This document shows, one piece after another, positions 1-8,323 of a DNA stretch of 31,621 nucleotides. The position numbers were made by a program, and so were the translations under genes. Below the pieces are notes generated by a model, which was not told where the DNA came from, ran no database searches, and saw only the letters and a program-made list of their open reading frames with translations. How positions within the stretch are numbered: the first letter of the stretch is position 1; each line of letters begins with the position of its first letter. The stretch is from Bacteroidales bacterium (lineage in GTDB: Bacteria; Bacteroidota; Bacteroidia; Bacteroidales; UBA3663), in assembly GCA_004557315.1 (NCBI GenBank), contig SFEH01000010.1, positions 1 through 31,621 on the forward strand. Direction: 5' to 3'.

Positions 1-375
1 TCTGCTGATGAAAATATCATGTTTTATCTCTCCCCAACCCCGGATCACATCGTCCGGGATGCGGATGCCCTCACAGAAGGCCCTGCTCTTGTGCTTCCTG
101 CCGTTGCAGGTCCATATCGTGTCGCCGTGCTTCCCGATGCTTCTGGTCAGCTTTGAACCGCACCCGGCGCAGAAAATATGTTCCTTGTAAGGGTAGTTTT
201 CGGTTGTGAGCTCCGGTGCGGAAACCACCGGCTCTTTCCTTTTGTGATCCCGTGCCCAGGTCTTTTCCCGGACGTATCGGAACGTTGTCCTGCCGAGCTG
301 GTCTTTTTCACTCCGAATATAAACATTGCCGGGCAGCTCACCCCAACCACGGATGATGCTGTCCGGCAGGATTAT
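1..375 (-). pseudogene. Serine-recombinase-like zinc beta-ribbon fragment, broken at both ends
   Basis: An open frame of 125 codons runs from a TGA at 376-378 leftwards to base 1 with no stop, so it continues outside the window. Residues 61-106 resemble the recombinase zinc beta-ribbon found after the catalytic domain of large serine recombinases: cysteines at 69, 72, 90 and 101 (CAGC, then WTC, then FCEG), followed by IPDDVI. The motif PD-x2-IRGWGE occurs twice, at residues 4-13 and 107-116, on either side of the ribbon. No catalytic serine or resolvase domain is present, because the upstream side stops at the junction near 376. It is therefore a piece of a mobile-element integrase or invertase, not a working gene. 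Family assignment is by motif only. Confidence 0.6.
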
Positions 376-376
376 T

Positions 377-640
377 CATGAGGATGGACATGCAGGTAAA
401 GAGATTCAGGCGCTCAATGATATTGTGTTGTGTTCCAGTGCCGGTTTGAAAGTGATACGTGTTGTGGTCTATGTCAATGGTCAGTATCTGTATGCCTATA
501 ATTGCGATGGGATTATTTTTTCTACGCCTACGGGTTCTACGGCATACAATCTTTCAGCCAATGGTCCTATTGTTGACCCTAAGACGAATCTCATCCTTTT
601 GACGCCAATCAATCCCCATACACTGAATGCGCGAAGCATT
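377..640 (+). pseudogene. NAD kinase fragment (C-terminal catalytic part)
   Basis: The plus-strand frame reads as the central to C-terminal part of a NAD kinase (ATP + NAD+ to NADP+). It has ALNDIVL (the NE/ND substrate-binding motif region), VYVNGQYLYAYNCDGII, the signature TPTGSTAY, NGPIVDP, and LLTPINPHTLNARSI. The N-terminal GGDGT motif is absent because the frame starts at the junction near 376. The C-terminal tail is absent because after ARSI (638-640) the DNA becomes the antisense of the M16 peptidase gene. There is no start or native stop, so it cannot encode an enzyme. Its codons are richer in T-ending forms than those of the neighbouring genes. Confidence 0.8.
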
Positions 641-3415
641 GCTGATTATCTCCTTTGCAATGGCCTTGACATCGTCATGAGTGATGCTCTTAATAGCATC
701 TTCAATACCTGTCACACCATCGTTGCCATACAGATACTTCTCTGTGATTACGCTAAGCCAGTATGAGTTCTCTTTCTGCTGAGCCTGATAGTTCTTGATA
801 GCATAGTCGCGTGCACGCTGGAAGTAGTCGTCGTTGATTTCTTCAGCCAACTTGCTGATCTCACGGTAAGCCACTTCCTCGATATGTGCGAGCTTCTCTT
901 CGCCTGTTACGAAAACATAAATCATCTGGATCATCTCCTGACGGTTGCCATAGCCTGTGCCTGCACCTGGAGAATAGACACCTCCCTCCTTTTCGCGGAT
1001 TGTCTCGGTCAATGTAGTCTGAGCAATCTGTCCGAGGAAGTTGACAGCAACCTGTTCCTTAATGTTGTAAGGCTTGTCAAATAGGCAGAACACATTATAA
1101 ACAGTTGTCATAGGCTGTGCCATTGGCAGGTCGAAACGGTTCTCACGGCTGCCCTTAGTCATGAAGATATAGCCCTTGTCATACTTCTTAGTAGCCTTGC
1201 CAGTCGAAGGAAGAGTTGCTATATACTGTTCTGCCATAACCTTGAGGCTGTCTTCATTGATGTTGCCTATCATGAAGAAAGTAAAATCAGCAGCATTTTT
1301 GGTGAGCGTTGCAGCCTTGTCGAGCATCTTTTTGTAGTCGATCTGTTCAAACTCTGCTACAGTAACAGGATACATATCCTTCTGTCCCTTATAGATTGTG
1401 CAAGTGAGAGAGTCGCTTTGAATCTTATTTGGAGTACCCTCGGCCATCTCCATCTTGCTACGTTCACGCTTGAACCATGAGTCGTAGGCTCCCTGATCCA
1501 TTCGAGGCTTAGTTGCACCTAGATATATCATCTCCATCATAGTGCGTATATCTTTTGGAGAGCAGCTACCGCTGACATTTACACCGCTTCTGCTAAATGA
1601 GATGTTTGCCTGTGCGTTCTTGCCTGCAAGCATCTTGCTGATGTCGGTAGCACTAAAGTCAGCGAAACCTCCGATTGAGAATACTTCCGATAGATTATCC
1701 TTTTCAGCCACTGACAGTCCGTCGAGGTTAGCCGAACCAACCGGCGAAATAGCAGAGATGAGTATCTGGTCGTTCTTGAAGTCGGTCTGCTTCCATACAA
1801 TCTTTGCGCCATTACTCAGAGTCCACACCTTGAAGCCGAAGTCGGTATCCTCTACCTTCTTGATCTTGCCCGCCTTAGGGAGTTGATCCATGAAGCTTGC
1901 AGCCACTACAGTCTCCTCGTATGGCTTAGCCTCGCGTGCGAGAGCCTCATCAAGAGCATTTGCAAGTTCGGCATCGGTTGGATATGTCACACCTTCCTTC
2001 TCCTGCGCAATAGTGTAGATGAAACGGTTATTCTTAGTTGCCAAAGACTTGAGAGCTTGGTTATACGCGTCAAGAGGCAATGCCTCGAGCACTTGTTGAA
2101 CCATCTGATATTCAGTTTCAATGTCAAGGGCGTATTCTCCATCGGTGAAGTGGCTGATCAAAGCACCAGTAAGCTGCGAGTTCTTACGCTTCTCTCGCTC
2201 GTTGTAGCGATTCTCATAGCTAACAAGCACATCGGCCTTTACTCTGTCAAGCTCAGACTGTGAGATACCGAAAGCAATGAATGTATTGGCCATGTCGGCA
2301 ATCTCGTTTAGAGCAGTCTTCCACTCGTTCTCCTTGTAGGAAGCCGAGAATGTAGCAGCATCCTCAGTCTGTGCAGCGATGAAGCTCGAGAAACCGAGGT
2401 TACCATTGAGTATAGTGCATTTGCCCTGCATGATAGCCTCACTAACGCGCTGGTTGAAAGCCGAAGCAACGACATTCTCCACAAGGTCATTGATAACGGC
2501 AAGCTGAGTGTTGCGCATTGCACGTGGCATTCTATCGCTCTTGAAGCCAAACTCTATATAGTTCTGCGAGAACTCCTTGTCGAAGGCAGCAGCTGCAAGT
2601 GTCTGCTCGTTGTCAGCAATCTCCACATACTCGCGTGCTGGAGCATCAGCAGGAGTCTGAATATCAGCCCAGAATTCTTTAATTTTTTGCTCAACATAAT
2701 CTACATCGACATCACCTACTACAATAATACCCTGAAGATCTGGACGATACCATTTCTTGTAATAGTTGCGAAGCTCTTCGTACTTGAAGTTATCGACCAC
2801 CTCCATCGTACCGATAGGCATACGCACTGGATAGGGAGTATCCGAAAGCATCTTCGGATAGAGCGAATTCTCAAGCATACGCATGGTAGCACTGTTGCGC
2901 GAACGCCATTCCTCGTGGATCACACCTCGCTCGTTGTCGATCTCCTCGTCTTCGAGTGAGAGGTAACCGCTCCAGTCGTGGAGGATGAGCAGACAAGAAT
3001 CGACGATGTTTGGATGTTCTTCTGTCACAGGCACGTCGCAGATGTTATAGACGGTCTCATCAAACGATGTGTAGGCATTGAGGTTAGCTCCGAACTTCAC
3101 ACCATTGCGCTCAAGGTAGTTGATCATGTTCTTGCCCGGGAAGTTCTTCGTACCGTTGAAAGCCATGTGCTCAAGGAAGTGAGCAAGACCACGCTGGCTA
3201 TCCTCCTCAAGGATTGAACCCACACGCTGGGCGATGTAGAAATCGACATGATGCTCAGGAAGATTGTTGTGACGGATGTAGTAAGTCAATCCGTTTTCGA
3301 GTTTGCCATAGCGCACAGCTGGATCCAAAGGCAGCTGAGGCATCTCTGGCATCTGTGCCATTGCCGACATCATCACGGCAAACAGCAGAGACAAAGTAAT
3401 AAAGATTTTTCTCAT
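554..3415 (-). CDS. Exported M16-family zinc metallopeptidase (insulinase/pitrilysin-like)
   Basis: A 953-residue protein with an N-terminal Sec signal peptide (MRKIF, a hydrophobic stretch, cut near AMA-QMP). It carries the inverted zinc motif HFLEH at residues 79-83 and the downstream glutamates of NERGVIHEEW around 162-169, which complete the M16 active site. The second half (from about residue 510) is the usual non-catalytic M16 repeat. The length fits two-domain bacterial M16 peptidases of the envelope. The last 28 or so codons (554-640) are not M16-like: they are the antisense of the NAD kinase fragment. The native C-terminus has therefore been replaced by a read-through tail, probably with the loss of only a few native residues. 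Start ATG at 3413-3415 directly precedes the signal peptide. The natural substrate is unknown. Confidence 0.92.
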   Translation of the reverse strand: MRKIFITLSLLFAVMMSAMAQMPEMPQLPLDPAVRYGKLENGLTYYIRHNNLPEHHVDFYIAQRVGSILEEDSQRGLAHFLEHMAFNGTKNFPGKNMINYLERNGVKFGANLNAYTSFDETVYNICDVPVTEEHPNIVDSCLLILHDWSGYLSLEDEEIDNERGVIHEEWRSRNSATMRMLENSLYPKMLSDTPYPVRMPIGTMEVVDNFKYEELRNYYKKWYRPDLQGIIVVGDVDVDYVEQKIKEFWADIQTPADAPAREYVEIADNEQTLAAAAFDKEFSQNYIEFGFKSDRMPRAMRNTQLAVINDLVENVVASAFNQRVSEAIMQGKCTILNGNLGFSSFIAAQTEDAATFSASYKENEWKTALNEIADMANTFIAFGISQSELDRVKADVLVSYENRYNEREKRKNSQLTGALISHFTDGEYALDIETEYQMVQQVLEALPLDAYNQALKSLATKNNRFIYTIAQEKEGVTYPTDAELANALDEALAREAKPYEETVVAASFMDQLPKAGKIKKVEDTDFGFKVWTLSNGAKIVWKQTDFKNDQILISAISPVGSANLDGLSVAEKDNLSEVFSIGGFADFSATDISKMLAGKNAQANISFSRSGVNVSGSCSPKDIRTMMEMIYLGATKPRMDQGAYDSWFKRERSKMEMAEGTPNKIQSDSLTCTIYKGQKDMYPVTVAEFEQIDYKKMLDKAATLTKNAADFTFFMIGNINEDSLKVMAEQYIATLPSTGKATKKYDKGYIFMTKGSRENRFDLPMAQPMTTVYNVFCLFDKPYNIKEQVAVNFLGQIAQTTLTETIREKEGGVYSPGAGTGYGNRQEMIQMIYVFVTGEEKLAHIEEVAYREISKLAEEINDDYFQRARDYAIKNYQAQQKENSYWLSVITEKYLYGNDGVTGIEDAIKSITHDDVKAIAKEIISNASRIQCMGIDWRQKDEIRLRVNNRTIG

Positions 3416-3454
3416 TGTTGTTAGTTAAATAGTTTGTTAATGAATATAAAAAGG

Positions 3455-3561
3455 GATAAAGAAGTTAATGGAGATATTAGGGACAAATGTTTGTCAGGAC
3501 TATGTAAAAATAGCAATAGATCAACAATGCTATGGTCTTTATCTTCATTAACTTCTTTATC
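3455..3561. repeat. 21-bp inverted repeat with 65-bp spacer
   Basis: Bases 3455-3475 and 3541-3561 are reverse complements with one mismatch (core GATAAAGAAGTTAATG). They lie between the amylase lipoprotein gene and the M16 gene. On the minus strand the folded stem would be followed by CCCTTTTT, so it could act as a long-looped terminator for the prs-amylase operon. It could instead be two copies of a small dispersed repeat in opposite orientation. The spacer carries no gene. Confidence 0.6.
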
Positions 3562-3584
3562 TCCTAATTATTCCTAAAAAAGAA

Positions 3585-5255
3585 TTATTCTACTATCAAA
3601 AGATAGTCATGAGGCGCAATCTCACCCTTCACTACACCATCCTTGGTGATGTCGCCAGTCTTGATCTCGACTGTCTGAGGCTCGTCCGAGAAGTTGGCAG
3701 CCACGATCATAGTCTCCTTTGCCGACTTGCGTGCGAAGGCATATACGACATCGGTATTGAGACAAGGGTTCTCTTTATTATATTTATAGAGGTCAATGAA
3801 TTCGCCATTGAGAGCGGCATCGCTTGTAGTTGCCACCTTCATGAGCTTTATATACTGATCGCGGATTGTCTTAATTTCAGGAGCCAGCTTCGAACCATCG
3901 TAACCTACGGCACGAAAATCCTTGAGTTTCTTCAATCCCCAGTAGTCGAAGATTGTAGTTCGACCGTCAGCACCCTGGAATCCCTCAGCATCCATACTCT
4001 CCTCACCCAGTTCCTGGGCATAGTAAATCATAAACGGATTACTGTTACAGAGAGCTGAGACAGCGAGGGCTGGGATGCCTGCCTGAGCCGACTTGCCGAA
4101 AAAGTCGCTTGCGATACGCTGTTCATCGTGGTTCTCGAGGAAATTTAGCATATGAGTAGCAGCCGAACTCTTGTATGTAGGAAGGTCGAAAACCGAAGCA
4201 ATAATCGAAGCAGGGCGACGTCCATCCACCACGGTGCGGATAGTATCATATAGCTCCACCTTGTCATAAAGGTAGTCGAAACCACCCTCCTCGACATATG
4301 ACACATAGATTGTAGGGTCATAGATTTCTGCCACAAACACCTGATTAGGATAGTCGGCTTTTACAGCCGCAATGGCATAGTTCCAGAACTCAACAGGCAC
4401 CATGAACACCATGTCGCAACGGAAGCCATCGACACCCTTTGATGCCCAATACTTCAGGATATCCACCATCTTGTTCCAAGTCGAAGGTATTGGGTCGAAA
4501 TGCTTTGAGCCGTCGGTATAATCGACACCATAGTTGAGTTTGATAGTCTCATACCAGTCATCGACCGAAGGCTTGTTGGTGAACACGTCATTACCCGAAG
4601 CCTTGGCTGGCGACTCCTTGTACGTGGTTTTATTGAGGATGTTCGACATATCGAGTTCCTGACCTGGCATGTAATAGAAATTGTTCTGCGGATCAAACGT
4701 CTTGGTCACGTCGTCCGATGCTCCGAAATCCTCGGCTACGCCCATCACCGACTTGTATTCGCGAGCCACGTGGTTAGGGATGAAGTCAAGCATGACCTTC
4801 ATTCCAGCCTCATGCGTGCGCTTCACGAGAGCTTCGAATTCCTCCATGCGCTTGGCAGGATCGACAGCGAGCTCACAGTTCACACCATAATAGTCGGAAA
4901 TTGAATAAGGCGAACCTGCCTCACCTTTGATGATATCAGGGTTCTGACGAGGCACACCATACTCCGACCAATCTGTCTTGGTGCCTTGCTGCAAGATACC
5001 AGTGTACCAGACATGTGTGACACCAAGTTCCTTGATTGAAGCAAGGGCCTCTGGAGTGACATCATTCATCTTTCCCGAACCATTTTCAGCATAAGTGCCG
5101 GCAAACTTGTTCGTCAGGTTGTCGTTACCATAGATGCGTGGAATCATCTGATAAACTACCATCTTTTCATTCGATGGCAGAGGCTCCTCTGTCTTGTTGC
5201 TACAAGAGCAAAAAACCAGAGAAGCCAGCAATGAAGAGATAAAGTAATTTTTCAC
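3585..5255 (-). CDS. GH13 alpha-amylase-family lipoprotein
   Basis: A 556-residue GH13 enzyme with a lipoprotein signal: hydrophobic stretch 5-15, then FCSCS with Cys18 (or Cys16) as the likely lipidated residue. The GH13 regions are intact: DFIPNH at 157-162, GFRCD with the nucleophile Asp281, VFVAE with the acid/base Glu310, and ENHDEQ with Asp377. A C-terminal beta-sandwich follows. It probably cleaves alpha-1,4-glucans (starch or glycogen) in the periplasm or on the cell surface; exact substrate and side are inferred. The start is GTG (5253-5255); the next Met is residue 32, past the signal peptide. It begins 7 bases after the prs stop, so it is almost certainly co-transcribed with prs. 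No SusCD pair is nearby. It is a close paralogue of the gene at 6343-8046. Confidence 0.93.
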   Translation of the reverse strand: MKNYFISSLLASLVFCSCSNKTEEPLPSNEKMVVYQMIPRIYGNDNLTNKFAGTYAENGSGKMNDVTPEALASIKELGVTHVWYTGILQQGTKTDWSEYGVPRQNPDIIKGEAGSPYSISDYYGVNCELAVDPAKRMEEFEALVKRTHEAGMKVMLDFIPNHVAREYKSVMGVAEDFGASDDVTKTFDPQNNFYYMPGQELDMSNILNKTTYKESPAKASGNDVFTNKPSVDDWYETIKLNYGVDYTDGSKHFDPIPSTWNKMVDILKYWASKGVDGFRCDMVFMVPVEFWNYAIAAVKADYPNQVFVAEIYDPTIYVSYVEEGGFDYLYDKVELYDTIRTVVDGRRPASIIASVFDLPTYKSSAATHMLNFLENHDEQRIASDFFGKSAQAGIPALAVSALCNSNPFMIYYAQELGEESMDAEGFQGADGRTTIFDYWGLKKLKDFRAVGYDGSKLAPEIKTIRDQYIKLMKVATTSDAALNGEFIDLYKYNKENPCLNTDVVYAFARKSAKETMIVAANFSDEPQTVEIKTGDITKDGVVKGEIAPHDYLLIVE

Positions 5256-5262
5256 GTTATTT

Positions 5263-6201
5263 TTATTTTATCAAGAACTGAGATGAAATCGGTTCATTGT
5301 TCATTACTCGGCGGATTGTTTCGGCAAAGAGATCAGCAATGCTGAGAACCTTGACCTTCGAGCAAGAGCCGCGGTAAGGGATAGAGTCGGTGAAGACGAT
5401 CTCCTTGAGCACGCTATCCTCAACACGCTCGTTGGCAGGGCCACTCATCACACAGTGAGAAGCGATGGCACGCACCGAACGGGCACCGTTCTCCATGAGC
5501 ACCTCTGCAGCTTTGGTGATCGTACCTGCAGTATCTACCATATCGTCGCAGAGCACCACATCCTTGCCCTTGACATCACCGATGAGGAGCATGTGGCTGA
5601 TAGAGTTCGGTTTGTCGCGGAATTTACTGCACATGACCATCGGGCAATTGAAATACTTCGAATAGCTGAATGCACGCTTCGATCCACCAGCATCAGGCGA
5701 AGCCATGACAAGGTTCTCAAGACCCACCTCCTTCTCGATGTAAGGAGCCAGCACATTCGAAGCATAAAGGTGATCGACAGGGCAGTCAAAGAAGCCCTGA
5801 ATCTGATCGGCATGAAGGTCCATGGTGATAAGTCGGTCAATACCAGCACGCTGCAGCATGTCAGCAACGAGCTTGGCACCGATAGCTACACGAGGCTTGT
5901 CCTTGCGGTCCTGACGAGCCCAGCCGAAATAAGGGATAACGGCATTGATAGTAGCGGCTGAAGCACGCTTAGCAGCATCAATCATGAGCAGAAGCTCCAT
6001 GAGATTGTCGGCAGAAGGGAAAGTACTCTGCACAAGGAACACATCCTTGCCGCGGATGGTTTCCTCAAAACAAACACCAAACTCGCCATCGGCAAATGTC
6101 TGGGTCAACATTCGTCCCAAAGGACAGCCCAAAGAGTCACAGATCTTCTCTGCAAGATAACGTGATGCACGTCCAGAAAAGACAATAAAATTATTGTTCA
6201 T
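5263..6201 (-). CDS. prs: Ribose-phosphate pyrophosphokinase (PRPP synthase)
   Basis: A 312-residue class I PRPP synthase, which makes phosphoribosyl pyrophosphate from ribose 5-phosphate and ATP for nucleotide, His and Trp synthesis. Visible family signatures are FADGE at 36-40, the flexible-loop region YFGWARQDRKDKPR at 91-104, the metal-binding MDLHADQIQGFF at 127-138, and the PRPP-binding loop LCDDMVDTAGT at 217-227. Length is normal and it appears cytoplasmic. ATG at 6199-6201. It is the first gene of a two-gene operon with the amylase lipoprotein, read from the promoter at 6259-6289. Confidence 0.97.
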   Translation of the reverse strand: MNNNFIVFSGRASRYLAEKICDSLGCPLGRMLTQTFADGEFGVCFEETIRGKDVFLVQSTFPSADNLMELLLMIDAAKRASAATINAVIPYFGWARQDRKDKPRVAIGAKLVADMLQRAGIDRLITMDLHADQIQGFFDCPVDHLYASNVLAPYIEKEVGLENLVMASPDAGGSKRAFSYSKYFNCPMVMCSKFRDKPNSISHMLLIGDVKGKDVVLCDDMVDTAGTITKAAEVLMENGARSVRAIASHCVMSGPANERVEDSVLKEIVFTDSIPYRGSCSKVKVLSIADLFAETIRRVMNNEPISSQFLIK

Positions 6202-6258
6202 ATAATATACTATTGGTTTTTTTGTCCAAATAAGTTTTTATAGTACAAATTATGCGTG

Positions 6259-6289
6259 CAAATATAGGCAATAATCTCCAATTGTCAAA
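6259..6289 (-). promoter_or_regulatory. Bacteroidetes-type promoter for prs
   Basis: On the minus strand, TTTG (6286-6289), 19 bases, then TATATTTG (6259-6266). This is the canonical -33/-7 pair of the Bacteroidetes primary sigma factor. It predicts a leader of about 50 bases before the prs ATG. Confidence 0.75.
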
Positions 6290-6315
6290 AGATAGAGCGA
6301 AATAATTGCAAAATA

Positions 6316-6358
6316 TTGTAAAAAACACAAAAAATCCAAGGATTATGTTCCCTGGATT
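6316..6358 (-). terminator. Intrinsic terminator of the cytoplasmic GH13 gene
   Basis: The stem pairs 6350-6358 with 6333-6341 (nine pairs, one G-U) around an 8-base loop. On the minus strand it is followed by TTTTTTGTGTTTTTT. The stem begins inside the last codons of the amylase gene. It separates this gene from the prs promoter. Confidence 0.75.
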
Positions 6359-8046
6359 TTCAGTACGACTGCGCCATATGCTGGCACAGTATACGTCATT
6401 GGCTTTGTTATGTCGTGATCGAAGAAGTCCCACTGACCTGTCAGAAGGTTCTCTATATGTCGGCGGCGGCTTGTCACGCCCACGAAGTTCCATGCTTCTT
6501 TAGGCACGTTGAGCGAAACCTCCTTGTCTTCTCCATCGAAGTTGGCAATGATCAGCAATACATCCCTTCCGAGATTTCGGAAAAATGCATACTGTCGGTG
6601 AACGTCATAGCCAGGATTGTCGTGATTGGCATACTGCAGGTCGTAGAATCCGCCTCGTGCCACGCAATCCTCGCTCCTTGCTATGTTGAACACCTTGGCA
6701 TAGTATTCTCTCAACTCGCGCTCATATACGTTGAGCGTATGTCGGCGCCAGGTGTTGTCCTTGCCTTGAAGCTTGCGCAGGGTGCCGAGCGACCAGTAGT
6801 CGAAGATGGTGGTACGACCATCACGACCGCTGAATCCCTCCTCATCCATGCCTTTCTCACCCAGTTCCTGTGCGAAATAGCACATAAACGGATTGGTGCG
6901 CATCAGAGTCGAGACAACGAGAGCAGGCAGAGCCTTACGGGCATCACCAGCAAAGAAATCGCTCGCAATACGCTGTTCATCATGATTTTCAAGAAAATTG
7001 ACCATGTGCTGATGTATATCGTCAATCTCCTGCCAGCGGTGAGTGATAGCAGTTGCCGACTCGCGGCATTCAATGATTGCACGCAGCGTGTCATACAGTC
7101 CGACCTTGTCATACAGATAGTCGAATCCACCATAATGGATATAGCAGCGATAGAGAGCCGGGTCATAGATCTCGGCGATGAAGACAGTGCGAGGATACTT
7201 CTTCTTGACCTGCGGAATCACCCAGTGCCAGAAATCGACAGGCACCATGAACACCATGTCGCAACGGAAGCCATCGACACCCTTCTTGCACCAGTACAAC
7301 AGGATATCGAGCATTTTGGTCCAAGTGTCAGGCACAGGGTCGAAGTAATAGTGACCGCCACCACAGTAATCGACGCCATAGTTGAGCTTCACGGTCTCAT
7401 ACCAGTCGTTCTGCGAAGGTGAAGCGTTGAAACAGTCGTTGCCGGTAGCCTTTGCAGGGAACTCCTCATAGCGGCTGTCGCCCTCACCGAGGTCAAAATG
7501 CGGCTCGAACCCGCGTCCAGGCATATAATAGAAGTTGTTCTTCGGCGAAAAAGCCTGATTCTTGTCGTCGTCAGAACCGAAATCCTTGACACCTGCAGGT
7601 GCAGTCACCGACTTGTATCCGCGTGCCACATGGTTAGGCACGAAGTCGATAAACATCTTCAGCCCAACCTTATGCGTACGCTTCACGAGGTCGTCAAACT
7701 CCTCCATGCGGCGTGCAGGGTCATCAGCCAGGTCACAGCTCACACTATAATAGTCAGAGATGGCATAAGGCGAACCAGCCTTGCCCTTCAGCACATGCGG
7801 GTTCTGTTTTGGAATGCCATATTCTGAATAATCAGTCTGCGAAGCCTGTTGCAGCAAGCCAGTGTACCATATCGCATTGCATCCAAGCTGCTTGATCGTG
7901 TTCAATGCAGAGACGTTGAAACTGCTCATCTTGCCACAACCGTTCTCTTCGATTGTGCCGTTCTGCTTGCATGTGGCATTGGCATTGCCAAATAATCTCA
8001 TCAGGACCTGATAGATTATCAGCTTCTCTTTTTTTGGTCTCGCCAT
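6343..8046 (-). CDS. Cytoplasmic GH13 alpha-amylase-family enzyme
   Basis: A 567-residue GH13 protein with no signal peptide (it starts MARPKKEKLIIYQ), so probably cytoplasmic. Catalytic regions are DFVPNH at 134-139, GFRCD with nucleophile Asp263, VFIAE with Glu292, and ENHDEQ with Asp356. It aligns along its whole length with the lipoprotein at 3585-5255: shared stretches include WYTG-LLQQ, SEYG, RMEEF, LVKRTH, GFDYLYDK and DGRTTIFDYW. The two probably arose by duplication, one acting at the envelope and one on imported or stored glucan. That division of labour is inferred. It has its own promoter and terminator, so it is a single-gene unit. ATG at 8044-8046. Confidence 0.93.
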   Translation of the reverse strand: MARPKKEKLIIYQVLMRLFGNANATCKQNGTIEENGCGKMSSFNVSALNTIKQLGCNAIWYTGLLQQASQTDYSEYGIPKQNPHVLKGKAGSPYAISDYYSVSCDLADDPARRMEEFDDLVKRTHKVGLKMFIDFVPNHVARGYKSVTAPAGVKDFGSDDDKNQAFSPKNNFYYMPGRGFEPHFDLGEGDSRYEEFPAKATGNDCFNASPSQNDWYETVKLNYGVDYCGGGHYYFDPVPDTWTKMLDILLYWCKKGVDGFRCDMVFMVPVDFWHWVIPQVKKKYPRTVFIAEIYDPALYRCYIHYGGFDYLYDKVGLYDTLRAIIECRESATAITHRWQEIDDIHQHMVNFLENHDEQRIASDFFAGDARKALPALVVSTLMRTNPFMCYFAQELGEKGMDEEGFSGRDGRTTIFDYWSLGTLRKLQGKDNTWRRHTLNVYERELREYYAKVFNIARSEDCVARGGFYDLQYANHDNPGYDVHRQYAFFRNLGRDVLLIIANFDGEDKEVSLNVPKEAWNFVGVTSRRRHIENLLTGQWDFFDHDITKPMTYTVPAYGAVVLKIQGT

Positions 8047-8086
8047 AATATATATGGTTATTGAAGATTTGTAAATTTTATCGCCA

Positions 8087-8118
8087 CAAAGATAGTATTT
8101 TCTCCATAAGTATTCAAA
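8087..8118 (-). promoter_or_regulatory. Promoter for the cytoplasmic GH13 gene
   Basis: On the minus strand, TTTG (8115-8118), 20 bases, TATCTTTG (8087-8094): a clear Bacteroidetes -33/-7 pair. It lies 41 bases upstream of the ATG and is divergent from the tRNA-Leu promoter. Confidence 0.75.
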
Positions 8119-8198
8119 AAATATGCACGAATTGATAAAAAAAAGTTTAATTTAGTAAAAAAATCTTCAAAACCATGCCATTTTTCAACAAAAATTAT

Positions 8199-8206
8199 TA
8201 TCTTTG
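8199..8206 (+). promoter_or_regulatory. -7 element for tRNA-Leu
   Basis: TATCTTTG matches the Bacteroidetes -7 consensus 29 bases before the tRNA. The -33 position has no TTTG, which is not unusual for this promoter class. Confidence 0.55.
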
Positions 8207-8234
8207 CGCCGCTAAAACAGAAAATGTCTATGCT

Positions 8235-8319
8235 GCCCTGATGGTGGAATGGTAGACACGGAGGACTTAAAATCCTCTGGCCATAACCGGCTGTGCGGGT
8301 TCGAGTCCCGCTCGGGGTA
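8235..8319 (+). tRNA. tRNA-Leu (anticodon UAA)
   Basis: An 85-base cloverleaf with a long variable arm, as expected for a class II tRNA. The acceptor stem pairs GCCCTGA (8235-8241) with TCGGGGT (8312-8318), and the discriminator base is A8319. The anticodon stem GAGGA/TCCTC encloses loop CTTAAAA with anticodon TAA at 8268-8270. The T arm is CGGGTTCGAGTCCCG. The 3' CCA is not encoded, which is normal in this phylum. Confidence 0.95.
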
Positions 8320-8323
8320 CGAC

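Noticed and set aside
3481..3494. GACAAATGTTTGTC as a hairpin or operator
   Set aside because: The loop would be two bases, and there is no other sign of a binding site.
6415..7422. A 335-codon open frame opposite the cytoplasmic amylase
   Set aside because: It is the antisense of an intact GH13 gene with all catalytic motifs, has no promoter and resembles no protein family.
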